Positions 8,132 to 16,018 of a stretch of DNA of 64,000 nt are shown piece after piece. Source of the stretch: Microvirga arsenatis (GTDB lineage Bacteria; Pseudomonadota; Alphaproteobacteria; Rhizobiales; Beijerinckiaceae); NCBI RefSeq assembly GCF_009910705.1, contig NZ_JAAAXJ010000004.1, positions 372,001-436,000 on the forward strand, written 5' to 3'. Under the pieces are notes generated by a model. It did not search any database. It saw only the letters and a program-made list of their open reading frames with translations, and was not told the origin of the DNA. Position 1 is the stretch's first letter; the number at the start of each line of letters is the position of its first letter. A program made the translations under genes and the position numbers.

Positions 8132-8872
8132 GTGCTGGTGCTCCTCATCGCTGCCTTCCTCATCCTCCTCCCCCTCCCCGCCCTCGCCCAGGCCTTCCCG
8201 CCCCTCACCGGCCGCGTGGTCGATGCTGCCAATCTCCTCAAGCCAGAGGAGCGCGCGACCCTTGAAGCGAAGCTCAAGGCGCATGAGGACAGGACCACGG
8301 ACCAGGTGGTGGTCGCGACGGTTCGCTCTCTCGAAGGCACCACGATCGAGGACTACGCCAACCGCCTCTTCCGTCATTGGCGGCTCGGCCAGAGGGACAA
8401 GGACAACGGCGCCCTTCTGCTGGTCGCGCCGCAGGAGAGGAAGGTGCGCATCGAGGTAGGCTACGGGCTGGAGGGGGCGCTCACGGATGCCCTCTCGAAG
8501 GTCATCATCGCCACCGCCATCGCGCCCCAGTTCCAGAAAGGCAACTTTTCGGGCGGCATCGATGCGGGCGTCGACGCCATGCTCTCGATCCTCACCGGCG
8601 ACGCGGAGGAGTGGCAGCGCCGGGCGCAGGTGCGCGAGGAGAGCACCGCCTCCATCGATCCCGTCGTCGCCTTCATCATCCTCCTGATCCTGTTCTTCCT
8701 CGTCTCGCGCCTGATGGGCGCGGGCCGCTCGCGCGGCATCCGGCGAAGCCGCCACGGGCCGTGGATCGTCACCACCGGCGGCTGGTCCGGCGGCGGAGGG
8801 TGGTCCGGGGGAGGAGGCTTCTCCGGCGGCGGGGGATCGTCCGGCGGCGGCGGCGCCTCGGGGAGCTGGTAG
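8132..8872 (+). CDS. TPM-domain membrane protein (YgcG type)
   Basis: 246 residues from the GTG at 8132, preceded by GGGGAGAGG. The in-frame upstream region is a palindromic repeat and is excluded because the signal peptide begins right at this GTG (hydrophobic run, then PALAQA). The TPM domain (about 20-150) starts TGRVVDAANLL and contains RIEVGYGLEGALTD. A single membrane helix lies at about 175-192, and the C-terminus is a Gly/Ser-rich tail of GGGWSGGGGFSGG type. TPM proteins act in the envelope; an acid-phosphatase role is known in plant thylakoids and a photosystem-repair role in cyanobacteria, neither implied here. Confidence 0.85.
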   Translation: MLVLLIAAFLILLPLPALAQAFPPLTGRVVDAANLLKPEERATLEAKLKAHEDRTTDQVVVATVRSLEGTTIEDYANRLFRHWRLGQRDKDNGALLLVAPQERKVRIEVGYGLEGALTDALSKVIIATAIAPQFQKGNFSGGIDAGVDAMLSILTGDAEEWQRRAQVREESTASIDPVVAFIILLILFFLVSRLMGAGRSRGIRRSRHGPWIVTTGGWSGGGGWSGGGGFSGGGGSSGGGGASGSW

Positions 8873-9484
8873 ATGATTTCAGCCGAGGAACAGGCCCGCC
8901 TGGCTCAGGCGATCGGCGACGTGGAGGACGAGACCTCCGGCGAGATCGTGCTCGTCGTCGCGCAGCAGGCCGACCGTTACCGCGCCGTTCCGGTGCTCTG
9001 GGGGCTCCTGGCTTCCCTCGCCACGCCCTGGCCGCTGATCTGGCTGACGGACATCAGCGCCGCGCGGATCTTCCTGATCCAGCTCGCCACGGCCCTGGCC
9101 TTGAGCCTCGTCCTCTCCTGGCCGCGGCTGCGCTTTGCCCTGGTGCCGCGCTCGCTCAAGCGCGCCCAGGCCCACGAGGCCGCCGCGCGCGAGTTCCTGC
9201 GCCGCGGGCTCACCCGCACGCGGGAGAAGACAGGGGTTCTGATCTACCTGGCCCTCGCCGAGCGCCACGCGGAGATCCTGGCGGATACGGGCATCGCGGA
9301 CCGGGTCGATCCCGAGGTCTGGGCCGGCATCGTGGCGGACCTGACGGCGGCGATCGGGTCCGGGCGCATGACGGAGGGGCTGATCGAGGCCATCCGGCGC
9401 ACGGGCGCGATCCTGGCCGAGCACGCGCCGCCCCGCCTGGACGACGTGGACGAGCTGCCCAACAAAATCATCGTGCTCGATTAG
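8873..9484 (+). CDS. Second TPM-domain membrane protein
   Basis: 203 residues. The ATG follows the previous TAG directly, so the two genes are translationally close. The start ISAEEQARLAQAIGDVEDETSGEIVLVV is the first part of a TPM domain, then two membrane helices (about residues 42-62 and 67-85) split the domain, and the second half follows (REKTGVLIYLALAERHAEILAD). This split layout is common for the partner TPM gene of LemA clusters. The TAG stop overlaps the TAA stop of the opposite gene in the four bases TTAG at 9481-9484. Confidence 0.8.
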   Translation: MISAEEQARLAQAIGDVEDETSGEIVLVVAQQADRYRAVPVLWGLLASLATPWPLIWLTDISAARIFLIQLATALALSLVLSWPRLRFALVPRSLKRAQAHEAAAREFLRRGLTRTREKTGVLIYLALAERHAEILADTGIADRVDPEVWAGIVADLTAAIGSGRMTEGLIEAIRRTGAILAEHAPPRLDDVDELPNKIIVLD

Positions 9485-10218
9485 AGGCCCGGCCCCTTCG
9501 CGGCGCCCAGGATCACGCCGGGACGGGCCGCATCGGTGCTCTGGAGCAGCACCACATAGCCGTCCCCGCCCTTGAGGGCGGTTTCGAGGGGCACCTCGAA
9601 GCGGGCGGAGCCGCCGCGCCATTCGCCCACCCGGTTCAGGCCGCGCACCACATTGGCATAGGTGATGGTCTTGCCCCGATTCTCGCCACGCTCGATGGGC
9701 ACCGTCTGCGACCTCAGCACGGGCAGCACCCAGATCTCGCCCTCACGCTGGGCAGTATCGGGGGTCTCCTCGACCGCAATCGTCACGGTGCCGTTCGTCT
9801 CGCTGAGCTTCACCTGAACCGGCAGGGCCTTCCGGCCCTTCGTGGTGGCCTGGATCGCCTGCTCGATCTGGTCGCGGTCGGAGCCGATGGAGGACTTCTT
9901 GCCGTTGACGATCATCTGCGGCGTGAAGACCTGCCGGTCCTTGCGGGAATGGGCATAGGCCTTCTGCCGCTCGGTGAAGGCCACATGGGCGAGGGTGTCC
10001 TTCCAGCCGAGATAATCCCAGTAGTTCACCGGCAGGGACAGGGCCACGATGTCGGGCTGGCGGGAATATTCGACGAGGAGCGCGTCCGCCGGCGGGCAGG
10101 ACGAACAGCCCTGGCTCGTGAACAGCTCCACGACCGCACGCGGCTGCTCCGCGCGTGCCGGCTGCAGGAGAGCGGCCAAGGCGAGCGCCGCCGGGAAGAA
10201 TCTCAAACGCGATGCCAT
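9481..10218 (-). CDS. DUF1223 family thioredoxin-like periplasmic protein
   Basis: 245 residues with a signal peptide (cleavage near ARAEQ, residue 23), then a thioredoxin-like start VVELFTSQGCSSCPPADALL with C38 and C41 as a CxxC pair. This is the hallmark of the DUF1223 family, annotated as secreted and otherwise unknown; a redox role is inferred. The chosen ATG gives a normal signal peptide. An ATG 18 bases upstream (10236) would add MFHGGI. Downstream of lpxXL by 28 bases, same strand. Confidence 0.82.
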   Translation of the reverse strand: MASRLRFFPAALALAALLQPARAEQPRAVVELFTSQGCSSCPPADALLVEYSRQPDIVALSLPVNYWDYLGWKDTLAHVAFTERQKAYAHSRKDRQVFTPQMIVNGKKSSIGSDRDQIEQAIQATTKGRKALPVQVKLSETNGTVTIAVEETPDTAQREGEIWVLPVLRSQTVPIERGENRGKTITYANVVRGLNRVGEWRGGSARFEVPLETALKGGDGYVVLLQSTDAARPGVILGAAKGPGL

Positions 10219-10246
10219 GATCCCGCCATGGAACATGAATTGGGCC

Positions 10247-11194
10247 TCAAGGTGAACTCACGTTACCTTGAGCGGTTGCAGGCACCCGCCAGCGGCGGTG
10301 CATCCACAGCCACTGCTCGGGATGTTCCCGCACCCATTCCTCCACCACGGAGGTCATGGCCTGCATGGCGCCCTGCACGTTGATCTGGCCGTCGGGATCG
10401 CGCGGCAGGTCGAGGGGCGGGGTGAGCTGCAGGCGGAACCGGTGGCCCGGCAGCCGGATCACCCGCACCCCGTGGACCGGGCAGTCGAACCGGCGGGCGA
10501 ATTTTCCCAGGATCGGGTTCACCAGGGCCGGGCGGCCCATGAAGTTCACGATCACCCCGCGGGTGAAGTGCTGGTCGATGAGCATGCCGAGATGCCCGCC
10601 CTTCTCCAGCGCTCCCTGCATGGCGAAGGCCGCGCCCTGGCGCGCGGCCTCGAGATTGCCCATGGTCTCGCTGCGGATCTCGTGCAGGACGCGGGCGATG
10701 GCCGGATCGTTGGGCGCCCGGAACACCGCCGTGGTGTCGAGCCCGAACCGCGCGGCGCAGATCGCCGGCAGCTCCCAATTGGCCAGATGGGCGGAGAAGA
10801 CGATGCCGGGCCTTCCATCATCCCTCAGGCTCAGGAAGTGCTCGATGCCGTCGACCTCCGTGCGGCCCGGCACCTCGCTGTCCGGATCGAAGTCGAACAG
10901 GCGCCCGAGATGGGGATATTCGCCGCCCGTGCGGCCGAGATTGTCCCAGGCGGCCAGGGCCAGGGCCTTCACCTCCGCCTCGGATTTCTCCGGATAGGCG
11001 GCTCGGATGTTGTTCACGGCTGTTTTGTGAGCCCGCAGGAGCGGCCCGATGGTGCGCGTGAGCGCCGCCCCCACCGCGCCGGAGCGCTCGGGGCCGAGGG
11101 CCCGGGACAGGGCGAAGACCCCGCGCACGACGCCGACCATCACCGTCTCGGTGAGACGCGAGAGAAGGCTGCGGGGGCGGTGGCTGGGCTGCAC
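10247..11194 (-). CDS. lpxXL: Very-long-chain acyltransferase of lipid A biosynthesis (LpxXL), LpxL/HtrB family
   Basis: 315 residues, inner-membrane associated. The acyltransferase motif HX4E is H136-E141 in SAHLANWE, followed by the family blocks FRAPNDPAI, GMLIDQHF and the C-terminal EQWLWMHRRWR. In Rhizobiales the copy next to the zinc-binding dehydrogenase and acpXL genes transfers the omega-1 hydroxylated C28 acyl group from AcpXL to lipid A, so that specific role is inferred from context. A terminator-like hairpin separates it from the upstream dehydrogenase. Confidence 0.88.
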   Translation of the reverse strand: MQPSHRPRSLLSRLTETVMVGVVRGVFALSRALGPERSGAVGAALTRTIGPLLRAHKTAVNNIRAAYPEKSEAEVKALALAAWDNLGRTGGEYPHLGRLFDFDPDSEVPGRTEVDGIEHFLSLRDDGRPGIVFSAHLANWELPAICAARFGLDTTAVFRAPNDPAIARVLHEIRSETMGNLEAARQGAAFAMQGALEKGGHLGMLIDQHFTRGVIVNFMGRPALVNPILGKFARRFDCPVHGVRVIRLPGHRFRLQLTPPLDLPRDPDGQINVQGAMQAMTSVVEEWVREHPEQWLWMHRRWRVPATAQGNVSSP

Positions 11195-11233
11195 GGCGTC
11201 GGGTCCTGTGAGAAGCCGGATGGGCCCGGCTCG

Positions 11234-11266
11234 AAAAGAAAAGGCCCCGCGTCTTTTTCGCGGGGC
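11234..11266 (-). terminator. Rho-independent terminator after the zinc-binding dehydrogenase gene
   Basis: The 8-bp stem GCCCCGCG / CGCGGGGC (11244-11251 with 11259-11266) and loop TCTTTTT; read on the minus strand it is followed by CCTTTTCTTTTCG. It lies between adh2XL and lpxXL. Confidence 0.65.
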
Positions 11267-11323
11267 GCCGGTTTCGTCAAGACCCGGGGTCGCGGCGAAT
11301 GGTTCCGGTGGGGCAGGCTCGGC

Positions 11324-12355
11324 TCAGAACGTCACGAGCACCTTGCCGAAGACCTTGCGGCCCTCGAGCCGCTCCAGGCCCTTCTGAAATTCGTCCAGGG
11401 GGAAGACCGAGTCGATCACCGGGGTCATGCCGCCAGCCATCTTGTCCAGCGACTGGGCGATGTTCTCGATCCGGCAGCCGAAGGAGCCGAAGATGCGGTA
11501 TTGCTGCTGGAAGAGCTGCATCAGGTTCATGGTGGTGGACACGCCCGAGGTGGAGCCGCAGGTGACGAGGCGTCCGCCGCGCTTGAGGCAGAGCAGCGAG
11601 CCGTTCCAGGTCTCGGCGCCCACATGCTCGAACACCACGTCGACGCCCTTGCGCTTGGTGAGGCGGCGCACCTCGCCCTCGAAGCGCTCGGTGCGGTAGT
11701 TGATCACGTGATCGGCCCCGAGCGCCCTCGCCTTCTCCGCCTTCTCGTCGTCGCCCACGGTCGTATAGACCGTGCAGCCGATGGCCTTGGCCATCTTGAT
11801 CGCCGCCGTGCCGATCCCGGAGCCGCCCGCATGGACGAGGATGGACTCGCCGGGCTCCAGCTTGGCGTTGTCGAACAGCATGTGCTGCACCGTGCCGAAG
11901 CCGATGGGCGCGCACGCCGCCTGCTCGAAGGAGACGCCGTTCGGCACCGGGATGACGAGCCGCTCCGGCCGGTTGATCAGCTCGCGGGCGAAGCCGTCGA
12001 TATGGAAGCCCATGATGCCGGCGACGTTCTCGCAGAGATTGTCCCAACCCTTCTGGCAGGCCTTGCAATGGCCGCAGGTCTCGGCCCCGTACATGGTCAC
12101 CGGATCGCCCGCCTTGAACCGCGTGACGCCCTCGCCCACCGCCGCGATCTCGCCCGAGGCCTCCACGCCCACGGCCTGGGGCATCTTGCGCTTGGCGAAG
12201 GCCATTCCGCGAAAGCCCCAGACGTCGAGGAAGTTCAGCGCCAGCGCCTTCACCCGCACCTGGACCTCGCCGGGAGCGGGCGGCGGCGGAGCGTCGATCT
12301 CGGTGATGCGGAGGTCACGGTCGCCGAACAACTGGAGGGAGCGCATGAGGGACAA
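11324..12355 (-). CDS. adh2XL: Zinc-binding dehydrogenase of the very-long-chain fatty acid cluster
   Basis: A 343-residue MDR-superfamily enzyme. The structural zinc loop is C94, C97, C100 and C108 (ETCGHCKACQKG). The nucleotide site is HAGGSGIGTAAIKMAKAIG near residues 166-184. In Rhizobium a dehydrogenase of this kind lies between fabF1XL and lpxXL and is taken to act on the long acyl chain; its exact reaction is unproven. It may be an enoyl reductase-like step of elongation. Here two unrelated genes separate it from the fab genes. Confidence 0.8.
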   Translation of the reverse strand: MSLMRSLQLFGDRDLRITEIDAPPPPAPGEVQVRVKALALNFLDVWGFRGMAFAKRKMPQAVGVEASGEIAAVGEGVTRFKAGDPVTMYGAETCGHCKACQKGWDNLCENVAGIMGFHIDGFARELINRPERLVIPVPNGVSFEQAACAPIGFGTVQHMLFDNAKLEPGESILVHAGGSGIGTAAIKMAKAIGCTVYTTVGDDEKAEKARALGADHVINYRTERFEGEVRRLTKRKGVDVVFEHVGAETWNGSLLCLKRGGRLVTCGSTSGVSTTMNLMQLFQQQYRIFGSFGCRIENIAQSLDKMAGGMTPVIDSVFPLDEFQKGLERLEGRKVFGKVLVTF

Positions 12356-12454
12356 TCCTGGTCGGCGTCACCGCCGGCAGGTTCAGGAGCGGCGATGACG
12401 GAGAAATCTGTTTCGGGCGGCTTAAAGGGCGACGGAGCTGATGACAAGGTTTGT

Positions 12455-12495
12455 GTCATTCCCGGCCGGAGCGCAGCGGAGGGAAAGGGAATCCA
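12455..12495. repeat. REP-like repeat (family A)
   Basis: A unit beginning GTCATTCCCGGCCGGAGCGC, with related copies at 46201-46236, inverted at 46306-46339, and inverted at 57772-57813. A second short palindrome follows (near 12538-12565, CTCCCCGCTCGGGAG). It fills most of the 217-base gap between adh2XL and the MBL-fold gene. Confidence 0.75.
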
Positions 12496-12572
12496 TCAAT
12501 TCGAGTGTGCGGGAGGATCCTTTTCCGGTCCTGCGGTGCGACCTCCCCGCTCGGGAGAGGTGAGGCTGCGCC

Positions 12573-13379
12573 TCAATCCCGAATGGCTCTCAAGTAACGC
12601 TCGACGGACCGGACCAGAGCCGCCTTTCCGTCCTGCAGGATGTTCCGGTGTGCGGAGGCTCCGAAGATCCGCTGGAACGGATAAGGCGCCAAGGCCGCAC
12701 CGATCCGCTCGACAGCGGAGCGGTTGAGCGGAATGAAGTTCGGGTAGCTGCGCATGAAGCTGACGTGGCGGCGGTCTTGAAGGACCGAGAGAGTATCCCC
12801 CACGAACAGGTCGCCCCCGCCATCCGCGCCGGCGGCATGATGCAGCACCGCGCTGCCCTCGAAATGCCCGCCGGTGCGGATCAGCGTGAAACCCGGCGCG
12901 ATCTCCAGGGTTTCGCCCGACCAGAACCGGATCGCCCCGTGCGGATTCATGACCCATGACCGGTCGTCTTCGTGGAGATAGACCGGCGCTCCGCCGAATG
13001 CTTCGCTCCATTCGGCCATCGCGGAGTAGAAATGCGGATGCGAGATCGCGATGGCCTTGAGGCCGCCCATGCGCCGGATGCGCTCGACCGCTTCCTCCTT
13101 CACCAGGGAGACGCAGTCCCACAGGATGGCGCCATCGCCCGTAGGAATCGCGAGCGCCCGCTGCCCGATGGCGAAGTCCGGCTCGATCCCGATGCCGATG
13201 GGGCCGCCTTCCTCGGTGAAGACGTTGCGGTGCTTGGTGCGCAATTCCTCGACGGTGGTCCATTCCTGTCCGGACCAGCGAACGTACTGGCGCTCGTCCT
13301 CGCAGATCGGACATGAGGGCGGCGGTGCAGGCGTCTCGGCGAATTGAGTGCCGCATTGAACGCAGATGAAGCGGGTCAT
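12573..13379 (-). CDS. MBL-fold protein with N-terminal zinc ribbon
   Basis: 268 residues. The N-terminus is a rubredoxin-like zinc ribbon (C6, C9, C23, C26). The rest reads as a metallo-beta-lactamase fold: SHPHFYSAMAEW (H114, H116), GGHFEGSAVLHH and FVGDTLSVL. The usual HxHxDH signature is incomplete, because the D-H pair after H116 is absent (F-Y-S instead), so one metal site may be altered or missing. No substrate is claimed. It interrupts the lipid A acyl-chain gene set together with the divergent membrane gene at 13486. Confidence 0.78.
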   Translation of the reverse strand: MTRFICVQCGTQFAETPAPPPSCPICEDERQYVRWSGQEWTTVEELRTKHRNVFTEEGGPIGIGIEPDFAIGQRALAIPTGDGAILWDCVSLVKEEAVERIRRMGGLKAIAISHPHFYSAMAEWSEAFGGAPVYLHEDDRSWVMNPHGAIRFWSGETLEIAPGFTLIRTGGHFEGSAVLHHAAGADGGGDLFVGDTLSVLQDRRHVSFMRSYPNFIPLNRSAVERIGAALAPYPFQRIFGASAHRNILQDGKAALVRSVERYLRAIRD

Positions 13380-13485
13380 GAAGGCTCCTGGCTAGGCGAA
13401 AAGCTCTTTGTCATGGCTGCCCAAGGGGCAGACTTCCTGTCCGAACGCTGTATGATGATATATCTTTCGGGCTGAGGATACGCAC

Positions 13486-14004
13486 GTGCAATCTGTCCTG
13501 TCGGTCATCAGCGGCACCCCTCTATGGGTTTGGGGCATTCTCGTGCTGATCGTCTATCTCGGCATGACGGCCATGCGCCCCGGCCGCAGAAGCCCTGCCC
13601 GCCTCAGCCTTGTTCCTGGAATCTTCCTGGCCGTGGCGCTCGGCACGCTTCTCAATTCGGCGCCTCTTGCCGATAGTCTCCCGCTCTGGCTGGCGGGTTG
13701 TCTCCTGGGGCTTGGGGTCGGGGCAACTTGGGCGATGGTTCTGCGGATCGGCATCGACCGGACGCAAGGGCTCATCCACATGCCCGGCACCGCGTTCTGG
13801 CTCGTGACCGGCCTCATCCTGTTCGGGATGCGTTATGCCATCGAAGTTTCGATGGCCGTCAACCGTGACTTGGTCGAGGAGAGCCTTCGGTCCACCCTGC
13901 CCTATGCCGTCGCCGGTCTCGGAACGGGCATGAGCGTCGGCTGGTGGGCTGCCCTCATGATGCGCTACTTTCGCGCTACCGATGCACGCCCAGCATCGAC
14001 GTGA
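13486..14004 (+). CDS. Conserved membrane protein, DUF6622-like
   Basis: 172 residues from a GTG with TGAGGA seven bases upstream. About five membrane helices: 12-28, 45-62, 70-88, 102-118 and 138-160. The opening (a ISGTPLWVWGILVLI-type helix, then a basic MRPGRRSPARL loop) resembles DUF6622-type proteins of unknown function; this is a by-eye impression. Divergent from the MBL-fold gene, and its last 29 bases overlap the convergent FabG-like gene. Confidence 0.65.
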   Translation: MQSVLSVISGTPLWVWGILVLIVYLGMTAMRPGRRSPARLSLVPGIFLAVALGTLLNSAPLADSLPLWLAGCLLGLGVGATWAMVLRIGIDRTQGLIHMPGTAFWLVTGLILFGMRYAIEVSMAVNRDLVEESLRSTLPYAVAGLGTGMSVGWWAALMMRYFRATDARPAST

Positions 14005-14722
14005 GGCCGCCGTCGATGGGAAGCACCGCGCCGGTGATGTAGGCGGCGGGCTCGCTCAGGAGGAAGGCGGCGAGCCCCGCGATCTCCTCCGGCTTGGCGA
14101 AGCGCCCGGCCGGAATCTGCTTTTCCATGTTGTCGCGGTAGGCCGCGTAGGGCGCCATCATGTCGGTGTCGATGAAGCCCGGCGCGATCACGTTCACGGT
14201 GACACCCCGCTTGGCGGTCTCGACGGACAAGGTGCGGCAATAGGAGATGAGCGCGCCCTTGGAGGCCGCATAGGCCGCGTTTCCGGGATTGCCCTGCAGC
14301 GCCGCCACCGAACCGATGGCGACGATGCGCCCGGCCTTCGCGCGGATCATCCCGCGCATGAGCGCCTTGGCGATGCGGGTCAGCGACCAGAAGTTCACCT
14401 GCATGGCGGCCTCGGCCTTGTCCTGCTGCATCATGGCGGCGAGCGCATCGTAGGGCTGGCCGGCATTGTGGATGAGCCCGAAGAAGCTCTCGCCCTCGAT
14501 GCTCTCGCAGAAGGCCTCGAGCGCCGCCTTGTCGGCGAGGTCGAGCGAATGCGCCGTGACGGTGCGGCCCGGGTTGGCTGCCACTAATTCATCGGCGAGC
14601 GCCTTCGCAGCCTCACCCGACGAGCGGTAGGTGAAATCCACATCATGGCCTGCGGCGACAAGCGCCCGCACGATGGCGGCGCCGACGCCCTTAGCCCCGC
14701 CCGTCACCAGAACCCGGGTCAT
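13976..14722 (-). CDS. FabG-like 3-oxoacyl-ACP reductase (SDR) of the very-long-chain cluster
   Basis: 248 residues. The SDR cofactor motif TGGAKGVG is at 7-14, NAG at 86-88, and the catalytic residues are S138, Y151 and K155. The gene starts 4 bases after the fabF1XL stop, so it belongs to the same transcript. With the ketosynthase pair, the dehydratase and the zinc-binding dehydrogenase, a ketoreductase completes an elongation cycle on AcpXL. This role is inferred from position; the sequence alone only says FabG-like SDR. Confidence 0.85.
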   Translation of the reverse strand: MTRVLVTGGAKGVGAAIVRALVAAGHDVDFTYRSSGEAAKALADELVAANPGRTVTAHSLDLADKAALEAFCESIEGESFFGLIHNAGQPYDALAAMMQQDKAEAAMQVNFWSLTRIAKALMRGMIRAKAGRIVAIGSVAALQGNPGNAAYAASKGALISYCRTLSVETAKRGVTVNVIAPGFIDTDMMAPYAAYRDNMEKQIPAGRFAKPEEIAGLAAFLLSEPAAYITGAVLPIDGGLTSMLGVHR

Positions 14723-14726
14723 GATC

Positions 14727-16007
14727 TCAAGCCCCTTTCGGATCGGCCCCGAAGACGAGGCAGGTGTTCTGGCCGCCGAAGCCGAAGGAGTTGGAGAGCA
14801 CGTAGGACACCCGCGCGTCGCGGGCGACGTTCGGCACCACGTCGAGGGGGATCGCGGGATCGGGCACCTGGTAGTTGATCGTCGGCGGGATGCGACCGGT
14901 GCCGATGGTCATGAGCGACATCACCGCCTCGACCGCGCCGGCGGCGGTGAGCGTGTGGCCGATCATCGACTTGTTGGAGGAGATCGGAAGGCTCGCCATG
15001 CGCTCGCCGAACACGGCGGTGCAGCTCATGGCCTCCATCTTGTCGTTCTCCGGCGTCGAGGTGCCGTGGGCGTTGATATAGTCGATGTCCTCCGGCGAGA
15101 GGCCCGCATCCTCGAGCGCCTGGCGGATCGCCATGATGGCCGGCATGCCGTCGGGCGAGGAGCGGGTGCGGTGGAAGCCGTCGCCCTTCTCGCCGCAGCC
15201 GAGCACATAGCCGAGGATCCTGGCGCCGCGCGCCCTGGCCTTCTCCGCGTCCTCCAGCACGAGCGCCGCGCCGCCCTCGCCCATGACGAAGCCGTCGCGG
15301 TTCTTGGAGAAGGGCTTTGAGGCGCCCTCCGGGTTCTCGTTCTGCGTCGAGAGCGCCGAGAGCAGGGAGAAGCGGATGAGGGATTCCGGATTGACCGAGC
15401 CGTCGGTGCCGATGCACAGGGCGGCATCCGTCTCGCCCCGGCGGATCGCCTCGACGCCGAGCTGGATCGCGGTGGCGCCGGACGAGCAGGCGGTGGAGAG
15501 CGAGATCGGCGAGCCCCGGGTGCCGAAGCGGTCGGCCACCCGGTCGGCCACGGTGCCGAAGATGAACAGGTCGTGCCACGCCTTGAAGCGACCGGTGCCG
15601 GCGGCCTTCAGGAGATCCTTGTAGGTGATCTCGCCGGTCTGGCCCGAGGCCTCGGCCAGCGCCTCTCGCTGGGGCCATTCCATCTCCACCGGCGGCACCG
15701 CGATGAAGAGCGCTCCCGGAAAGCTCTCGTGGCTCAGGCCCGACTGGGCCACCGCCTCCTCGGCCGCCAGCATGGCGAGCCGCTCGGAGAGCATGGGCGC
15801 GCAGAAGGGCTCCACGTCCACCGAGTCGATGGTGCCGGCGATCGTGGTGCGCAGGCCCTCCGTGGGAAAGCGCTCGATGCGGTGGATGCCGGATTTTCCT
15901 GCCGTGAGGGCTGCCCAAGTGTCGTCCCTGCCCTGGCCGAGGGACGTGACCGTGCCCATGCCGGTGACGGCGACGAGCGGGCGGCCTTTCGTGTCGCGAA
16001 GCGCCAT
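14727..16007 (-). CDS. fabF1XL: Catalytic beta-ketoacyl-ACP synthase of the very-long-chain cluster
   Basis: 426 residues, thiolase fold. The full Cys-His-His triad is present: C174 in STACSSG, H314 in NAHGTSTPEND and H351 in NKSMIGHTLTAAGA. It condenses malonyl-ACP with the growing chain, here presumably the chain on AcpXL that becomes the C28 acyl group of lipid A. The start is the ATG before ALRDTKGRPLVAVTG; a longer open frame upstream overlaps fabF2XL and is rejected. It lies 11 bases after the fabF2XL stop. Confidence 0.92.
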   Translation of the reverse strand: MALRDTKGRPLVAVTGMGTVTSLGQGRDDTWAALTAGKSGIHRIERFPTEGLRTTIAGTIDSVDVEPFCAPMLSERLAMLAAEEAVAQSGLSHESFPGALFIAVPPVEMEWPQREALAEASGQTGEITYKDLLKAAGTGRFKAWHDLFIFGTVADRVADRFGTRGSPISLSTACSSGATAIQLGVEAIRRGETDAALCIGTDGSVNPESLIRFSLLSALSTQNENPEGASKPFSKNRDGFVMGEGGAALVLEDAEKARARGARILGYVLGCGEKGDGFHRTRSSPDGMPAIMAIRQALEDAGLSPEDIDYINAHGTSTPENDKMEAMSCTAVFGERMASLPISSNKSMIGHTLTAAGAVEAVMSLMTIGTGRIPPTINYQVPDPAIPLDVVPNVARDARVSYVLSNSFGFGGQNTCLVFGADPKGA

Positions 16008-16018
16008 AGCCTTCTCCC

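Noticed and set aside
8377-12727. Very long open frames on the strand opposite to or out of frame with real genes (for example 8377-10383 and 10268-12727)
   Set aside because: Arg/Pro/His-rich shadow frames caused by high GC; real genes with recognised domains cover the same DNA.
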